Part shown: positions 22,614-35,000 of the stretch, in pieces | How the letters are laid out: each line of letters starts with the position of its first letter | How positions within the stretch are numbered: the first letter of the stretch is position 1 | Assembly: GCA_945859605.1 (NCBI GenBank) | Contig: OX243827.1 | Span: 2,895,567 to 2,959,566 of the forward strand | Length of the DNA stretch: 64,000 nucleotides | From: Lumbricus rubellus | Lineage: Eukaryota; Annelida; Clitellata; Crassiclitellata; Lumbricidae | Direction: 5' to 3' | Program-made: the position numbers and the translations under genes | The notes under the pieces: model-generated | The model's input: the letters and a program-made list of their open reading frames with translations, nothing else | The model's database searches: none | Told to the model about the DNA's origin: nothing

Positions 22614-23599
22614 GTTTCCTTGTTTTGCATTGAACCATTAATGTGCCATAACAATGCATGGATTAGCCTATTGATGACAGCGTTTAATACTGACATTCAT
22701 AAAGCGAAACTTTACGAAAACTCACTAGTAGGCCTATCCTATTGCGCTACAAAAATTGCTTCAGATATAATCACGCTCTTGTTTTAAAATGGACATCTAG
22801 GGCCTTCTAGGCTAATTGTTTTCACTGTTTAGTTCCGTTTATGGATAGGGCCCCCAAGCTGAGAATGTCCACGGGCCCCCGGCTCAGTTGTTACGCCACT
22901 GCTAGTGGACATAGTACGTTATCTTATAATTTCCTGTGTCTATTATCGCGACATTATTAATGTTATAGGCTACTGCTCTATGTGCAAAAATTGTACAAAA
23001 ATGGTCACCCGTGCCATATTTATATCTAAATTACTCGTATGAAATTTAAATTATGATCAAAATAAATATTAAGATCATACTAGGGAAAAACAGTGCTGTC
23101 CGAAAATGTAAATTTATTCGCCATCAATGAAACAGGGAAAAACATTTTCGTCACCAAATCTTAAAATTCGTTTTTCTCAGTTTCGCAAAAAGTGGACATG
23201 GAAGTGGAACTATATAGTTCTAAGGTCGCGCTATGTTGGCCATATATTTTAGAGGACCTCTGCCGAACCCCTGGGACTGGCTCATCGAACCACAGAGTTT
23301 CGGTCGAACACTGGTTAAGAATCACTGGTTTAAAGCAAAGATTTTAACTGTTAAAATCTTTGGTTTAAAGCTCCGCAGTTTTCAACGCCTCGTAATTTCC
23401 AGGCTAAATATAGATACGTTGGCTAAAGTGATGCCACAGCTGGGTTTTCCCACTAGATCTGGGTTTTTGGCCTTCGTCTGGGTCTTTGGGTAAAGCTGTT
23501 TCGACATCAATAGACTACTGTCTCCTATGTGCCAATTTGTGTGGTTTTTGCGATATTACTTTTGCTGTGATATCCTGTTGTTGTTTTGGCAAAGGTTTC

Positions 23600-23900
23600 A
23601 ATCAAAGGGTGATTGATTGATTGATCGCCTTGCAACAGTAGGCTACGTTAATTGCGGCACCCGAAGGGATCGAGGTAACCCGGCCATATGTAGGCCTACG
23701 CTGCGTTCTTTTTGGATTGTTCAGGGGCGCCGTTAGGCGTACGCACTTACGCAAGTGCGTACAGCGGGGAAAGGCCAAAAAAAATTTTAACAAATTTTAA
23801 ATTAAAGAATTAAAGCGTGAAATATTATAAGCGATGAAATTCTATTTAATCTATTTTCTGGTGATACCTCATAATCGCCAGTAGGCATATACGGCAGGGC
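23600..23900. repeat. Repeat with GTACGCACTT palindrome
   Basis: At 23739-23762 GTACGCACTT and AAGTGCGTAC form a perfect 10-bp inverted repeat around ACGC. The preceding CAGGGGCGCCGTTAGGCG resembles a hAT end, and a possible partner (GGCGCCGCCACTG) lies at 24756-24768. No clear target duplication was found. Confidence 0.45.
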
Positions 23901-23904
23901 ATAA

Positions 23905-24060
23905 AGTGTGCCAGGACGGTCATGGACGGCGTCCAGGCACTTATTTTCGAGGCTGGACGCCGTCCTGCCACTTATTTGGCCAGCACTGCCTGGACGGTCG
24001 TCCATGACTGCATGGACGGCGTCCATGCAGTTACGGACGACCGGCCATGACTGTCCAAAA
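23905..24060. repeat. Cluster of GGACGGCGTCC palindromes
   Basis: The motif GGACGGCGTCCA/TGGACGCCGTCC and variants GGACGGTCGTCC recur about six times in 150 bases, in both orientations, giving nested hairpins. It is GC-rich against an AT-rich background. Confidence 0.75.
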
Positions 24061-24712
24061 ATGGCTCCATTTGAGGTCGACACAGCCAAAAATGTGCTGG
24101 TCGCTGGTGCTCGACCCCAGACCCCGCTGCGGGAGCTTACGAATTACGATCAAGACAAAAACCTTTCCATTTTACACTAACATTTTGTTTTCTATTGTTT
24201 CTAATCTCCCCTCAAAATTCAACCTCTCCTCCGCTTGCACTCACCTCTGCTGCTTTCCATTCACGACTGAAACCCGAACTCTTCAAGCTATCCTATCCAG
24301 ATTCCAATCAGTTTTTATCACCCAACTATATATACCACCACCACGACAACCACGTACCGTAGCACCATGCTGTCTCCTCGGCTTGACCTCCCCGGATTTT
24401 GGCCTGGCACCGGACTTGATTTGATATAGCGCCGGTTAATAAGCTGGTCTCCCTGACGTGGCTTTTGTGGGCGCTGAGAAATTCTCGAAGATTCACATTA
24501 CATTATCCTGGTAGTATTAGTATAGCTTGCGACACTAAAAAACCACTAATTTTTGAAGTTTTCGCGACTTTATCGTTCACAAAATAGCTGGCAAAGAAGC
24601 CTAAAAATGACTCAATTTGAGGTCGACACAGCCAAAAATGCGCTGGTCGCTGGGGCTCCGCCCCAGACCCCGCTGGGGGAGCTTACGACGCTGCCCCAGA
24701 CCTCCTAGTCGG
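24048..24712. repeat. Two direct copies of an 85-bp repeat
   Basis: AATTTGAGGTCGACACAGCC, AAAAATG-GCTGGTCGCTGG and CCCCAGACCCCGCTG-GGGAG occur at 24066-24135 and again at 24609-24690. Short frames over them are not genes. Confidence 0.8.
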
Positions 24713-24978
24713 GACGGGCTTCGTACCTTCGACACTCGCAACTTCGCGCCTTCGGCGCCGCCACTGACGAACAATTACAATACAGCGTCCTGGCACTAGT
24801 TTTTTTTACACTTAATAATCTTGCCAAAAAATCATTGTTACTAGTCTATTCATATGTAAACTAGTTAGGAAAATTTTTTTTAAATAGAAAAATTCACAGG
24901 CTAAGCGTCGGGTCTCAGAAGGTTAAGCACTGATATACGGTATATAGTTATATATATATAATATATATATATGTATAT

Positions 24979-25026
24979 GCAAGGAAGCTGAACTACTTCG
25001 GACATATGATCCGAGCAGACAAGCTG
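24979..25026 (+). pseudogene. LINE reverse-transcriptase tail, left part
   Basis: Reads ARKLNYFGHMIRADKLP, the conserved SYFGH region of the LINE C-terminus. It stops at the left end of the TIR element at 25027 and resumes at 27405. Confidence 0.75.
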
Positions 25027-25588
25027 CCGGTGTGGTATGAAATCATGTCCGCCCATGAAATATTGTCCGAGACATACTGTCATTGGTTAACGTGACCGAT
25101 GACGTCAGGTAGCAACTGTCAAACATAAGTATTAATAGAACCGTGAGATCTTGTCCGGGCAAAGACATAAAATACCAAAGATAATAATTCCAACACAGCC
25201 TGTTCATCTAATAATAGACATCGACATCTATATTAAGAACTTGTTATTAATAGTAACCACAGAGCGTTTCCGATAAAGACCTACAATACAAAAGATAATT
25301 CCAACGTTCCATAAAAATTGGGAGCTATAATTACGAGAAATAGGGCAAAGAAACACGGACTATTTATTTACGTTTAATTAACTAAGACTCTTCCATAATA
25401 ATCACTCAATTATCTAGCCACGTGCTTCTCCGCATACTTGCTTTCAGAATTGAATATTCTATTGAAACGCTAGGCCTATATTCGGACAACATTGGCGTTA
25501 AAACTCGGGGTCAAATAACTGTTTAAAACTGCTACACGCAGCCTACACATACTAAAATATTTGTAGCAATAATTTATATGTACTGGAG

Positions 25589-26174
25589 GGTGTCACGACA
25601 ACTGGTCTACAGACAACTCGTCTAACGCCAAGTGGTCTACAGACATCCAGCGCTTTAAGAAATGGAAGCTGTATGCAAGTTTTTTTATAGGTGAAATGGA
25701 CGCTGGATTGATGAAAAAAACGCAAGATAGATCGAATCTGGATGACGGTTCTTTTACATGTGAAATAGAAGCTGGATTGACAAAAATGACGCATGAGAAA
25801 TAAAAGCTGGATACAGGCTTTTCTAGTTCTGAAATAGACGCTGAATTGATGAAAAAAACGCTTAAGTAATGGAAGCTGGAGGAGGGCATTTTTATATCTG
25901 AAATGGAAGCTGGAATGACAAAAATAGCGAGCGAGAAATAGAAGGTATTTTTAGATCTGAAATAGAAACTGGATGGATGTTGAAATACATGAATGAAATC
26001 ATCAATCCCGCTTCCATTAAAGCTAGAAAACCATTCAGTTTTTTTCTCTCATAAATCTAGCTTCTATTTCATCAATACTAGTCGTCTGTAGACCAGTACT
26101 GTTGTCGTTATACCAAGTGTCTGAAGACGAGTTGCCGTTAGACGAGTTGTCTGTTGACCAATTGTCGTGGAACC
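25589..26174. mobile_element. Foldback/MULE-like element, copy 2
   Basis: Begins GGTGTCACGACAACTGGTCT and ends with the complement of GGTTCCACGACAATTGGTC. The flanks GTACTGGAG (25580-25588) and GTATTGGAG (26175-26183) match at 8 of 9 bases, a 9-bp target duplication. The arms are tandem 15-bp units (CGACAACTCGTCTAA type), three on the left and about five on the right. The interior is a degenerate tandem of GAAGCTGGAT / TTTTTATATCTGAAAT. No coding capacity. Confidence 0.85.
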
Positions 26175-26183
26175 GTATTGGAG

Positions 26184-27240
26184 AGTTCTAACCCAGGTGC
26201 ACAGTAGGCTTACAATGGCTATCATTAAGTAGGCTGCTAGTAAGCAAGTCAGTCAGTCAGTCAGTCAGTCGAAGTAAGAATATTGTTCATTAGACCACCA
26301 GCAAGCGCATAGTTGTTTGTACAATAATAAATTATAGAAACATTTAAGCAAAGTCATACAATATTCTCATAACAAATCGTTGGGCATAAAATTCAACTCT
26401 ATTTTGTACACTAGGTGGCCTGGCTCGGGCATTATATGAAGCACCTTATGGGAAGGGAGGAGGTAGTGAAGAATGTGAAAAGGATTTAATAGGATATAGC
26501 GGAAAATAGCAGAGTAAGCCCCTAGAACAGAGTGCGTCAATACTTGGAAAATCAGTAGAGATGAAGCCTGAACGGGTGAGTTCTTCTTGAAACACCGTGA
26601 AGACGTCTACGCCCCATGGCATTTGCAAATACCCACCACACAGGGAAGGCATACAGTTTAATCTAATCTGGGCATGGCAGTAGCTCTAACCACATCAAAA
26701 GCCATGATGTTTTGGGCATTTGCTTAAATTATCGAAATAGAAACCATACTAAATAATTATGTTCTCTGAAAACCTTAAAACCCCTCATAATTATTATGTT
26801 TATTATGTGGTAATAAAGTACGCTAAAATATGTTAATAATAAAGCGCTACAAAATATGCGAGTAGCATGAGCCAATTTGATATAAAAAAGATTAGCCTAA
26901 TGCTGCATGTGGCTAATAATTTGGAAAACCGAATCGATGGATTACTTCAAATAAACACAACTATGGAACAGTTAAATTAGATGAGGCATTTATGAAGGCC
27001 GCAAATCTTTTAAAGATTTAGCCCATATTTACAAACGCCTTTACTCATAACCACTTGGCCTGTTCTACGATGGGAAATTCTATCTAAAAATAGAAATAGG
27101 GTCATCGCAATGGCAACTACACACATGGTGCTTTCAACAATAATTCCACTGTTCAGATCCTTGTTTTCTCAACTCTTATGAAAAAAATATTTTTGGCAAG
27201 TGTTATTGATAATATTGCATTTTAAGCGGACAATATCTAG
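26184..27240. other. Unassigned interior of the TIR element
   Basis: Contains a short (AGTC)n run at 26237-26260 and AT-rich sequence. No transposase or host gene was recognised. Confidence 0.4.
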
Positions 27241-27404
27241 TGAAGTACTGCTTCGACAAGCGGGATACATATAACGGCGGAGTCGGACACGATTTCATGC
27301 CGGACAATATCTCATGCGTAGACCGCATGAAATACTGTCTTGACAACGGAAGTGGGCGGAGTCGGACAACATTTCATGCCGGACATATTATCACGCCACA
27401 CCGG

Positions 27405-27587
27405 CATTCATTATGTCAGGGCTATGTGGATGGAAAAAGGGCCCGAGGAAGGCCGAGAAGAAGATGGATGGATGACGTGGAGGAGTGGACGGGGATGGCG
27501 ATGGTGGACTGCGTGAGGACCGCGAGGAACAGAGAGCAATGGAGGAGGATGACGTCGTCGACTCTGATCCCCGATCCGCAGCAATGA
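27405..27587 (+). pseudogene. LINE reverse-transcriptase tail, right part
   Basis: Reads GKRARGRPRRRWMDDVEEW, then a VRTARNREQWRRM tail and stop, the C-terminal signature shared with the LINEs ending at 10491 and 63756. It continues the fragment at 24979-25026 after the inserted TIR element. Downstream is an (AT)n tract at 27694-27720. Confidence 0.8.
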
Positions 27588-27687
27588 GGATGGGCACGAC
27601 GACGACGATCGACCGCTGTTCGCTTCATATTATTTTGTGCAAGTTGTGCGTACAGAAAAAAAATCCTGGCGGCGCCGCTGGGATTGT

Positions 27688-27723
<36 letters not shown>

Positions 27724-27739
27724 TTGCCGTACACTTTGT

Positions 27740-29020
27740 TGACATTTTTTCGAAAGTTATTTGATTCTACTCATTTGACGAACATTTTGCTAGCCCTCAT
27801 TGGAACATGAGAAAATCCAACTTAATTTGAACAAAATGGGTCTAAAATCGCTCATTAAATAGTCTGGGTTTCTGGGGTTTTCAGAATGAAATCTGAGTTT
27901 ATTTCTGAAACCTCAGTGACATGTGACAGCACTGGCGGCACTTATTAAATTAATTATATTGTGTTTAGTCACATGACAATAATTTTTTAAGTTACAGATA
28001 TTACATGTATATTTACGGTAAAGAAGTTCGTGAAGTGCCACGTGGACGGGGTGGGTTGTGACGGGCAGTGACAATTTTTACATAAACAAGGAACGTGTGG
28101 TGTGTCCTAACATTTGGTTCTAAGTTTAGGTGTGATGTGTGCAAAAAAGTTGTAAACTACCACCAACCTATGATAAGTCTGCAGAGTCACTTGAGTTGAC
28201 TTGAGCTCTTCAGAGATTCAAAATCCCTGGCTAGCACGGTCCGTGCACGGGAACCTATAATAAATGGCGTGACGTCCATTCAAACGGGTGGGCAGTGGTG
28301 AAGGGTCTCGCCCGATCAATTCATTGAAAAATGATCAGGGTCGGGCTGCTATAAAATCCGAGTACATTTACTTTTATATTTATATTTATATTTAACATTC
28401 ACAAAGAAGATACAGACACACAAAATAGAAACCTTCTGTACATTCTGATTGGTTCTATGCCATCCTCGTGCTATTATTAAAATCTAAAGAAATTATAATG
28501 AAACTAGTTTATTTATTTAAAATTTGAAATTGTTTACATTTTTAATGAGTAAAATTTTGGCATCAAATGCTTTCTAATTGCAGTTTCAATGTGATAAATT
28601 TTCCATTTTGAGTGTTACAGTAATGGGTAAAAGTCTGTCAGATTGTGCGGTTGCAAATATGTATACTGCATGTCACACTCACGTATGTAATGTATATTGC
28701 ATAAGGTAAGCTTCATGGCAGATAGCTATGAAGTCTGTCAGCCCAATACAACTAAATTGGCAAAGTAAGTAAGTCAATGGAATGCAAGAATGATGGATGT
28801 ATGCTGTGGGATTTCATGAAACACCAATTTTCACAACACACCATGTTTTATTGTTTATGCGACACTTTAGTGTGTCATTACACGGATTGACACCCTGCTA
28901 AAACCTCTGGTTTACAGAATATTAGCCAACTTTTTTACAGTTGGCTAAAAAAGAGTTAGACTTTAATAATGGGAGTCTTTGCAGCAGTACGAACATAAAC
29001 ATTGTATATTGTTATTACTG
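27740..29020. other. Upstream region of the RING/OTU gene
   Basis: No coding sequence recognised. A SINE piece (CAGAGATTCAAAATC followed by GGCTAGCACGGTCCGT) at 28211-28245 is shared with the SINE at 46.1 kb. A promoter and 5' exon probably lie here or further left, because the first coding exon is preceded by a splice acceptor (CTGCTTTCAG ending at 29027). Confidence 0.5.
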
Positions 29021-29037
29021 CTTTCAGCATTTTGAGT

Positions 29038-32000
29038 ATGGCTGGTGTTGGTAGCACAAGAGTTGCTGACTGCCCAGTATGTCTTGGAACGTTCAAAGAT
29101 CCACGTGTTTTGCCTTGTGGTCATACATTCTGCCTGATCTGCATCACAGAGTATGGAAGAACCAGAGGTTCAGATCCAGATTGTCCAAACTGTCGGACAA
29201 AGTTTCAGATTCCATCTAGTGGCTTTGATGGTTTGCCAAGAAATTATTGCCTAAATCAAGTGTCAGATAAGCATATCAAATTAATAGATATGAGCACAGT
29301 TAGAGTGGCAAAGAGGCTTTGTCAGAAGCACAGTGATGAAGAATTGGTCCTTTACTGTGTGCAGTGCTCTGTAGTTATTTGTCTTGACTGTATGGAATCA
29401 CACCATCGGAAGCATGATTGCTGTCGAATAAGTGGATTTGCAAAAGAGGCACGAATGCAACTCAACGGTTACATCAAGAGTATCGAATGTGTCTTGTTTG
29501 ATGTTAAAACTGAGAAGTCTGAGGTAGAAGAAAAGTCGAAGAAGTTTTATGATCTGTTAAGTAAAACTGAGTTGGCAATAAATGAAGAATGTGACAGCAT
29601 AATACAGCTAGTGAACAGGCAAAGATGTTTGCTTCTGGAAGAGCTGAGTAATGAGAAACAAAAAGTTACGAAAGACTTGAAGATTAAAACTGACGAAATT
29701 GAAGCAGAACAGCTCAGACTTGCAAGTTTCAACACTCAGATAGAGAAAATGTTACAAGGAACAGATGATGCAACAACTTTTGACATAGTCTGCCAGTATA
29801 AAGACTTTAAAGATGGCTTTGACAGGTTAAAGCAGACACAAACCCAAGCCATGGGACAAGTCAGTATTCGAGACATCGAATTTATGCCAGGAAATTTAAA
29901 GAACTTCATCAGCAGAGGAGAAACTACAATTGGAAGACTTAGGATGGAATCTGACTGTAAGTATAATCCTACAGCTCTGCTGATCCTGGCCACATCATCA
30001 TGTTATGTGAAATTCTGTAGCTGCTTTGGTTGTGTGTTATATGAAAACTACACAATTTGTGGATTTCTTCATTAAGGTTGTGGACCGGTGTATTTAAATT
30101 TATGGGCTTTTTCATTATTGTATTTGCCCAGAAAAGGGAGTCCTTGAAACAGTGATCATGTGATGAGACACTTCTGCTCCTGTTCTTTTCTGACATATAT
30201 GGAGTGATTTAGCCCAGCTAACACTACTGGCCTTTTTCGATGTTAGCGCTGCATTTTACCTCTAGATCTTTTTAGAGCGGCTGAATGTCGTTTGGTTTGT
30301 CTGCTGAATTTTATAAATGCATCCATAGATTCTATTCTTCCTGAACGTTCCCCTTCTCCCTGCCATCGATCACAATCTTGTGATTTTCATCGTCCAAGAA
30401 GGCGATATCTGCAAAATTCATTTCCATCAATCATCACTCACCCAACTTAGTGAGAGACGACGTTGGTAAGAACTTGCAATTCATGAATTTTACTAAACTA
30501 TTACCGGTCGGTGTGTTCTGTTAATTTTTATGCAGCTGAACTTAAAGCTGAAAGAAACGAGGTACTGCAAAGAATACTTACTCCGAGCAGCAAGGAAACT
30601 CCAGCAACCGTAAGTATTCGAAATAACGACACATTATATTGCCAGTAGAATGTAGTCAGTTGTTTTCATGTCATAGGAAGTTACTACTTGTTCGCTATGA
30701 AGAAGTGTAAGAAGAAGAGTAAGAGGAGTATTTGGTGGTAGAGGAGAAGGAAAAGAAACGTCTTCCCTTAAGCAGGCCCAAAAGACAACCAGAGGTATGA
30801 AGTGTTATGGAGTTCATTCTCCTTACCCTTACCATCTGATGATGGTTGACCAGTCCTATCTCTTGCCGTGTCGTCTTGCCACCAAACTGTGCACAGTCGT
30901 TGTTATAAGTATAGCCGATCTAGGCATGCAGATGGAGCTAAAGTCTTAAACGAATTTGTGTCCTTGAAGGGATTTTAACCTCCAAAACTTTTTTTTATAG
31001 TGCAGCATTTTAGACAATTGTTTACCCCCATGCATGCATTACAAGTATAATTCTTTTATTGCCATGTAAGTTTGCTTGCTTAGATGAGCTGCATTTGAGT
31101 GATAATCTGTTCTAAGTTATGCATTCAATAATCATGCACTGTTGTTTGTTATTTTCAGGATTCAATTAAATCATTCGAATCTGACGTTACGTGCACTGTA
31201 CAAAGTTTGGATCAGAATAATAGTCGACTGGAAATGGCAATAGATGACGATTTCAGTTTGGCAGAAGCAGCAGAAGTTGTATCTGAATCTTTCATGTTTA
31301 AGACACATGGTGGTTTAACAGTTCACGTGTCTAAAGGTGAGCGTTTCTTAGTTTATGATTTACACAAGCCCCTATAGACTACGTCAGTTTACACTGCTCT
31401 GCTTAGAGATACAAATAATGGGATTGCTCCCGAAAACTAATTACGATTTCAATATTCCAGTATCTCTTTCGATACATGTTTAATTAGATCACTGATCTGT
31501 TAATATGGCATGAAGGCTCCACACAGCAACCATCTGAGGGAGGATTGAACCCAGACTCTGTATGCCCTCTAATGAATTTATTTTGATGTTATTGCTACTA
31601 GACAAGCACCAAACATGATCCCATGAACCCCTTAAATTTGCTCCTTTAATCCAATTTTTACAAAAATTCGATTTATATGAACTTTTTGTTCTGTTTTCTC
31701 AACTAGAGCTGCATAGTTCATATGTTGTTGGACTAGTAGTGCTTCTGAGTAGATTACATTAAAGGTGCGTATATACATTTCTGACAAGTGTACATTGTTT
31801 TGGTTATAGGTGACTTTTTATGTCAGTCACTGGATGCCATAGTGAACCCTGCAAGTGAGAATCTGACAAACGAAGGTGGTGCAGCACTTGCAATCGCTGA
31901 GGCAGCTGGAAAACGTTTTCATTGGAAACGCTGGGCTTTCAACGCGAAAAATGGTCAATCGAGCAGTGCCCGTGTGGCGCACACTTCAGCTGCAAATCTA

Positions 32001-35000
32001 AGTCCTGATATCAAGTATGTGATTCATGCAGTTGGACCCAAGGGATGCGATGCAGAGGATGATGAAGAGCTGTTTGAGCTTGTTAAACTTACTTTATTCA
32101 ACTGTCTAGTCTATGCCAATGACAGACTGAAGATCCATTCAATAGGAATTTCAGCGATAAATTCAAGTAAGCATACAGTTTCTCAATTACCAACAGTCAT
32201 CTCTTTGTGAATTTCTTTCTTCAATTTATAAAAACGATAACAGTTGCTAAGTTGCACGCAGTGTGAGAATTGTTGTGGTGTTTAACCTCCACACCCTAGT
32301 CATTCTTAGGACACTATCGTAAGGTCCTCATTTCACGCCCCAAGTCGACATAAATCAACGTCTGCCCCCTCCCCTCCCCCAACCCCAAGTTATTTTCTAC
32401 AATTCTCATACTGGTTGCACATGAAGTTACTTTTTCCGTGCACGACAATCTGTCTGCTGTTCAAAGTCATTGCTGTTTTTCTAATATCTGCTGAAGACTA
32501 GTTAAAATCGACAAGTATTGTAATTCTTTGCTGTACAGTCTTATGCTGCCGATGTGTCAAGAACTCGTAGGTCCAATCGCAATGCTCTTGTATACACTGG
32601 CATCTACTCTGTCTGTCAGATCCAGCATAAGTTACAAAGCACTGGCTTCTGACCAACTCTCAAATTAATAAAGTTGCGTAACTGCCGTCTTTCTTACAAT
32701 GTTCATTATCAGCCATCCAGATCTTGTGCAATCTGCTGCATAAAACTTTTTGTCCATGGCTTTTAAGCAGTTTCAGATGTACTAAAGGAATAAATTAGAC
32801 AACGGCACAAGTCAAAACTTACAAAAATTTAGAAGCTAAAAATTTAAGACATTGTGCATTAAGATTAATATAAAAGTATGAGAAATTCTGATGATATTAG
32901 TTGTAGTTAATACTTTAGAGCATAAATATTTGAGCAATGGGCGGCAAAAAGTTTACTTATCGTTAAAATTGATCTGACCTTACTTCAAATGGAGACTATC
33001 AGTTTGTATCCTCTGCACCCTGCCTCTGCCAGTGGGAATAATATACCTGATTACGGTAACAAGATATTGATTTGCATATTCTAGGAATCTTGTTAATTAC
33101 TTGCATGATTGTGATAAAGATTTTTATGTGGCATGATTCCATCCATAACTGTGTTGAACAATTTTATTTACTAGTGTTTTGCTTATCATGATTTTTTAAT
33201 GTGTATGTATCATACGTATATTTCAGGAATTTTTGGTGTACCAATAGAAATTGTTGGCAGAGCAGCGTTTGAGGCTTTCAGAATGTTTGATGACTACTAT
33301 GCATCAAGTGCGAGGAAAAGCATGAGTGAAGTTAATTTCTTAAGTGATGATGAAGCAACTGTCTCTAACGCAATAAGAATATTCCAATCATTGATTACTT
33401 CTGAACGTACCATTGATCCGAAACAAAGCGTTTGTATGTGAGTATATAATATAAAATATGCAAATATTTTCATACAGTTACCAATATGCGGGTTCGACAT
33501 CTCAGTGACCTTTCACATGCGCAGTGGTCAAGGCCAATTCTAGCATAGATGATGGATATACCAAAAGTTCGGAAACTTAACGACTTACGCATTGCGGATT
33601 TGCAATTTTTATATAATTCATCATCTATGATAGAATTGACCTTGACCACTGCGCACGCGAAAGGTCACTGATATGTCGAATCCGCTTATTTAAAAATAAC
33701 AAGATTGAGGATAGGAACTGTTATGAACTTTGATTGCAGCTGGTTTATTTGTTGAAAAATTGTGATATTTCTTTACTCGCTCTTCTGTAAGCCTTGAGGA
33801 TTTGAAGTCCTATAAAAAGATTTCAACAACACAACATCTGTTGCTAAGAATGTTGCGGTCTTTTCGGTTGCTATGCTTCGAATATGTGAACTTTGCAGCA
33901 TCGCCACGACGCCAACCAATGAAGTATAAATTCTTCTAACAGTTTACCAGGTTGCATTGTAAGTTTTAATAGCGACTGTAAGCTGATAAAATGGCAAATG
34001 GCATTTTACATCAACTGGCAATTTAGTAAAATGTGAGATTTTGACTGTTATTATTAAAAATGCTACTTAGTACTTGCTCGCTTGCTATGCTGACTTAAAC
34101 AGATTTGGACTCATTGATAATCGATTATTAGTAAGAATCTTTGGTATTTACAATTGCATTTCTTTAGGATTTTTCCAAGTACGTGTACGAATTCATGTAG
34201 GCTACAGTGCTTGTGTTGTACATGGTATACAATTAAGAGTACTTTACAATGTACGTAGGCCTACATCATATACAGGACAAGGTCCTGCATTACTGACAGA
34301 TCTATGAGTGTTAAACAAGTATCTGACAGGAGTGTCAGAAGTGTAGACTATTTGGTAGTAAATCAGTGTTTCGACACTGCTAAATATTCGAGAACTTTAA
34401 ACTAGTAGATGGGTATTGTAATCGATATAAAACAACCCAGGGACAAATCAATGGCCAGTCTATGTGTATAATTAATTATGGCACAATTAGTCCACACCCA
34501 AATTATTGTCATGCGATTAATGGTTTGCATTAAATCGATCAATTGCTACCAGCCATTTTTACCTCCATACACAATCCATATATGTTGCACGGCTTTGCTT
34601 ATTGTGATCACTATGTGAACCGTGTTTCAAAACGTAGTTGAATATGCACAAATATTTATTTTATTCCAAATTGTGCTGGAGAAAATCCGGGATAAAAGAG
34701 CTTTTTTGGATGCAAGGGACTTCAGTTGTGGAAGGTGTCTCTTCTATTATTTTCAGAACCGAAGTGCTGGATCAGTATGCAGATGAGTTTGGTCTTCAGA
34801 GAATAGCAACAACACCAGATGATAACTGTCTTGCAAGAGCCTTTGCAATGGCCATGCAGAGAGATTTACAGTCTAGGTTGAACTGGCGTAAAGTTCGTGA
34901 CGCAATTCGTAAGGAGGAGAACAACAACAAAGACTATTACGAGGTTCTTCGCACCAAGGTAGAGTCAGCGGAGGAAAGGTGGTCATTGGGGGATCTTGTT

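Larger units (their letters stand above)
14384..22901. mobile_element. Third TIR element, hAT-type, 8.5 kb (level 3)
   Basis: Left end CAGTGGCGTAACAAC and right end GTTGTTACGCCACTG are perfect inverted repeats. The 8-base duplication CTAGTGGA is exact at 14376-14383 and 22902-22909. Just inside each end lies an inverted GGGCCCCC-rich block. No hAT transposase frame is visible, so either it is non-autonomous or the transposase was replaced by the inserted level-4 unit. Confidence 0.9.
13807..23230. mobile_element. Second TIR element (level 2), interrupted
   Basis: Inverted repeat CGCGACCTTAGAACTATATA at the left and its complement at the right, flanked by CTAT on both sides (13803-13806 and 23231-23234). 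Its own interior repeats the motif CTATGTCC at least six times on the left arm. No coding sequence is seen. Superfamily unknown. Confidence 0.75.
13502..23327. mobile_element. Outer hAT-type transposon (level 1 of a nest)
   Basis: Left end CAGTGGTTCTTAACC, right end the complement GGTTAAGAATCACTG. The 8-base duplication GTTTAAAG is identical at 13494-13501 and 23328-23335. The CAGTGGTTCT end and 8-bp duplication are hallmarks of hAT elements. Nearly all its length is later insertions; its own DNA is a few hundred bases at each end with no transposase, so it is non-autonomous. Confidence 0.88.
25027..27404. mobile_element. 2.4-kb TIR element inserted in a LINE
   Basis: Left end CCGGTGTGGTATGAAATCAT, right end the complement of CCGGTGTGGCGTGATAATAT. 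Inside both ends lie repeated GTCCG-CATGAAATATTGTCCG motifs. The LINE tail flanks it on both sides. No transposase is visible, and the target duplication is unclear (0-3 bases). It contains the foldback element at 25589-26174. Confidence 0.7.

Noticed and set aside
28995..29037. Upstream Met at 29002 as the RING protein start
   Set aside because: The codons before 29038 overlap a polypyrimidine tract and acceptor CTGCTTTCAG, so they are probably intron; Met at 29038 follows directly.
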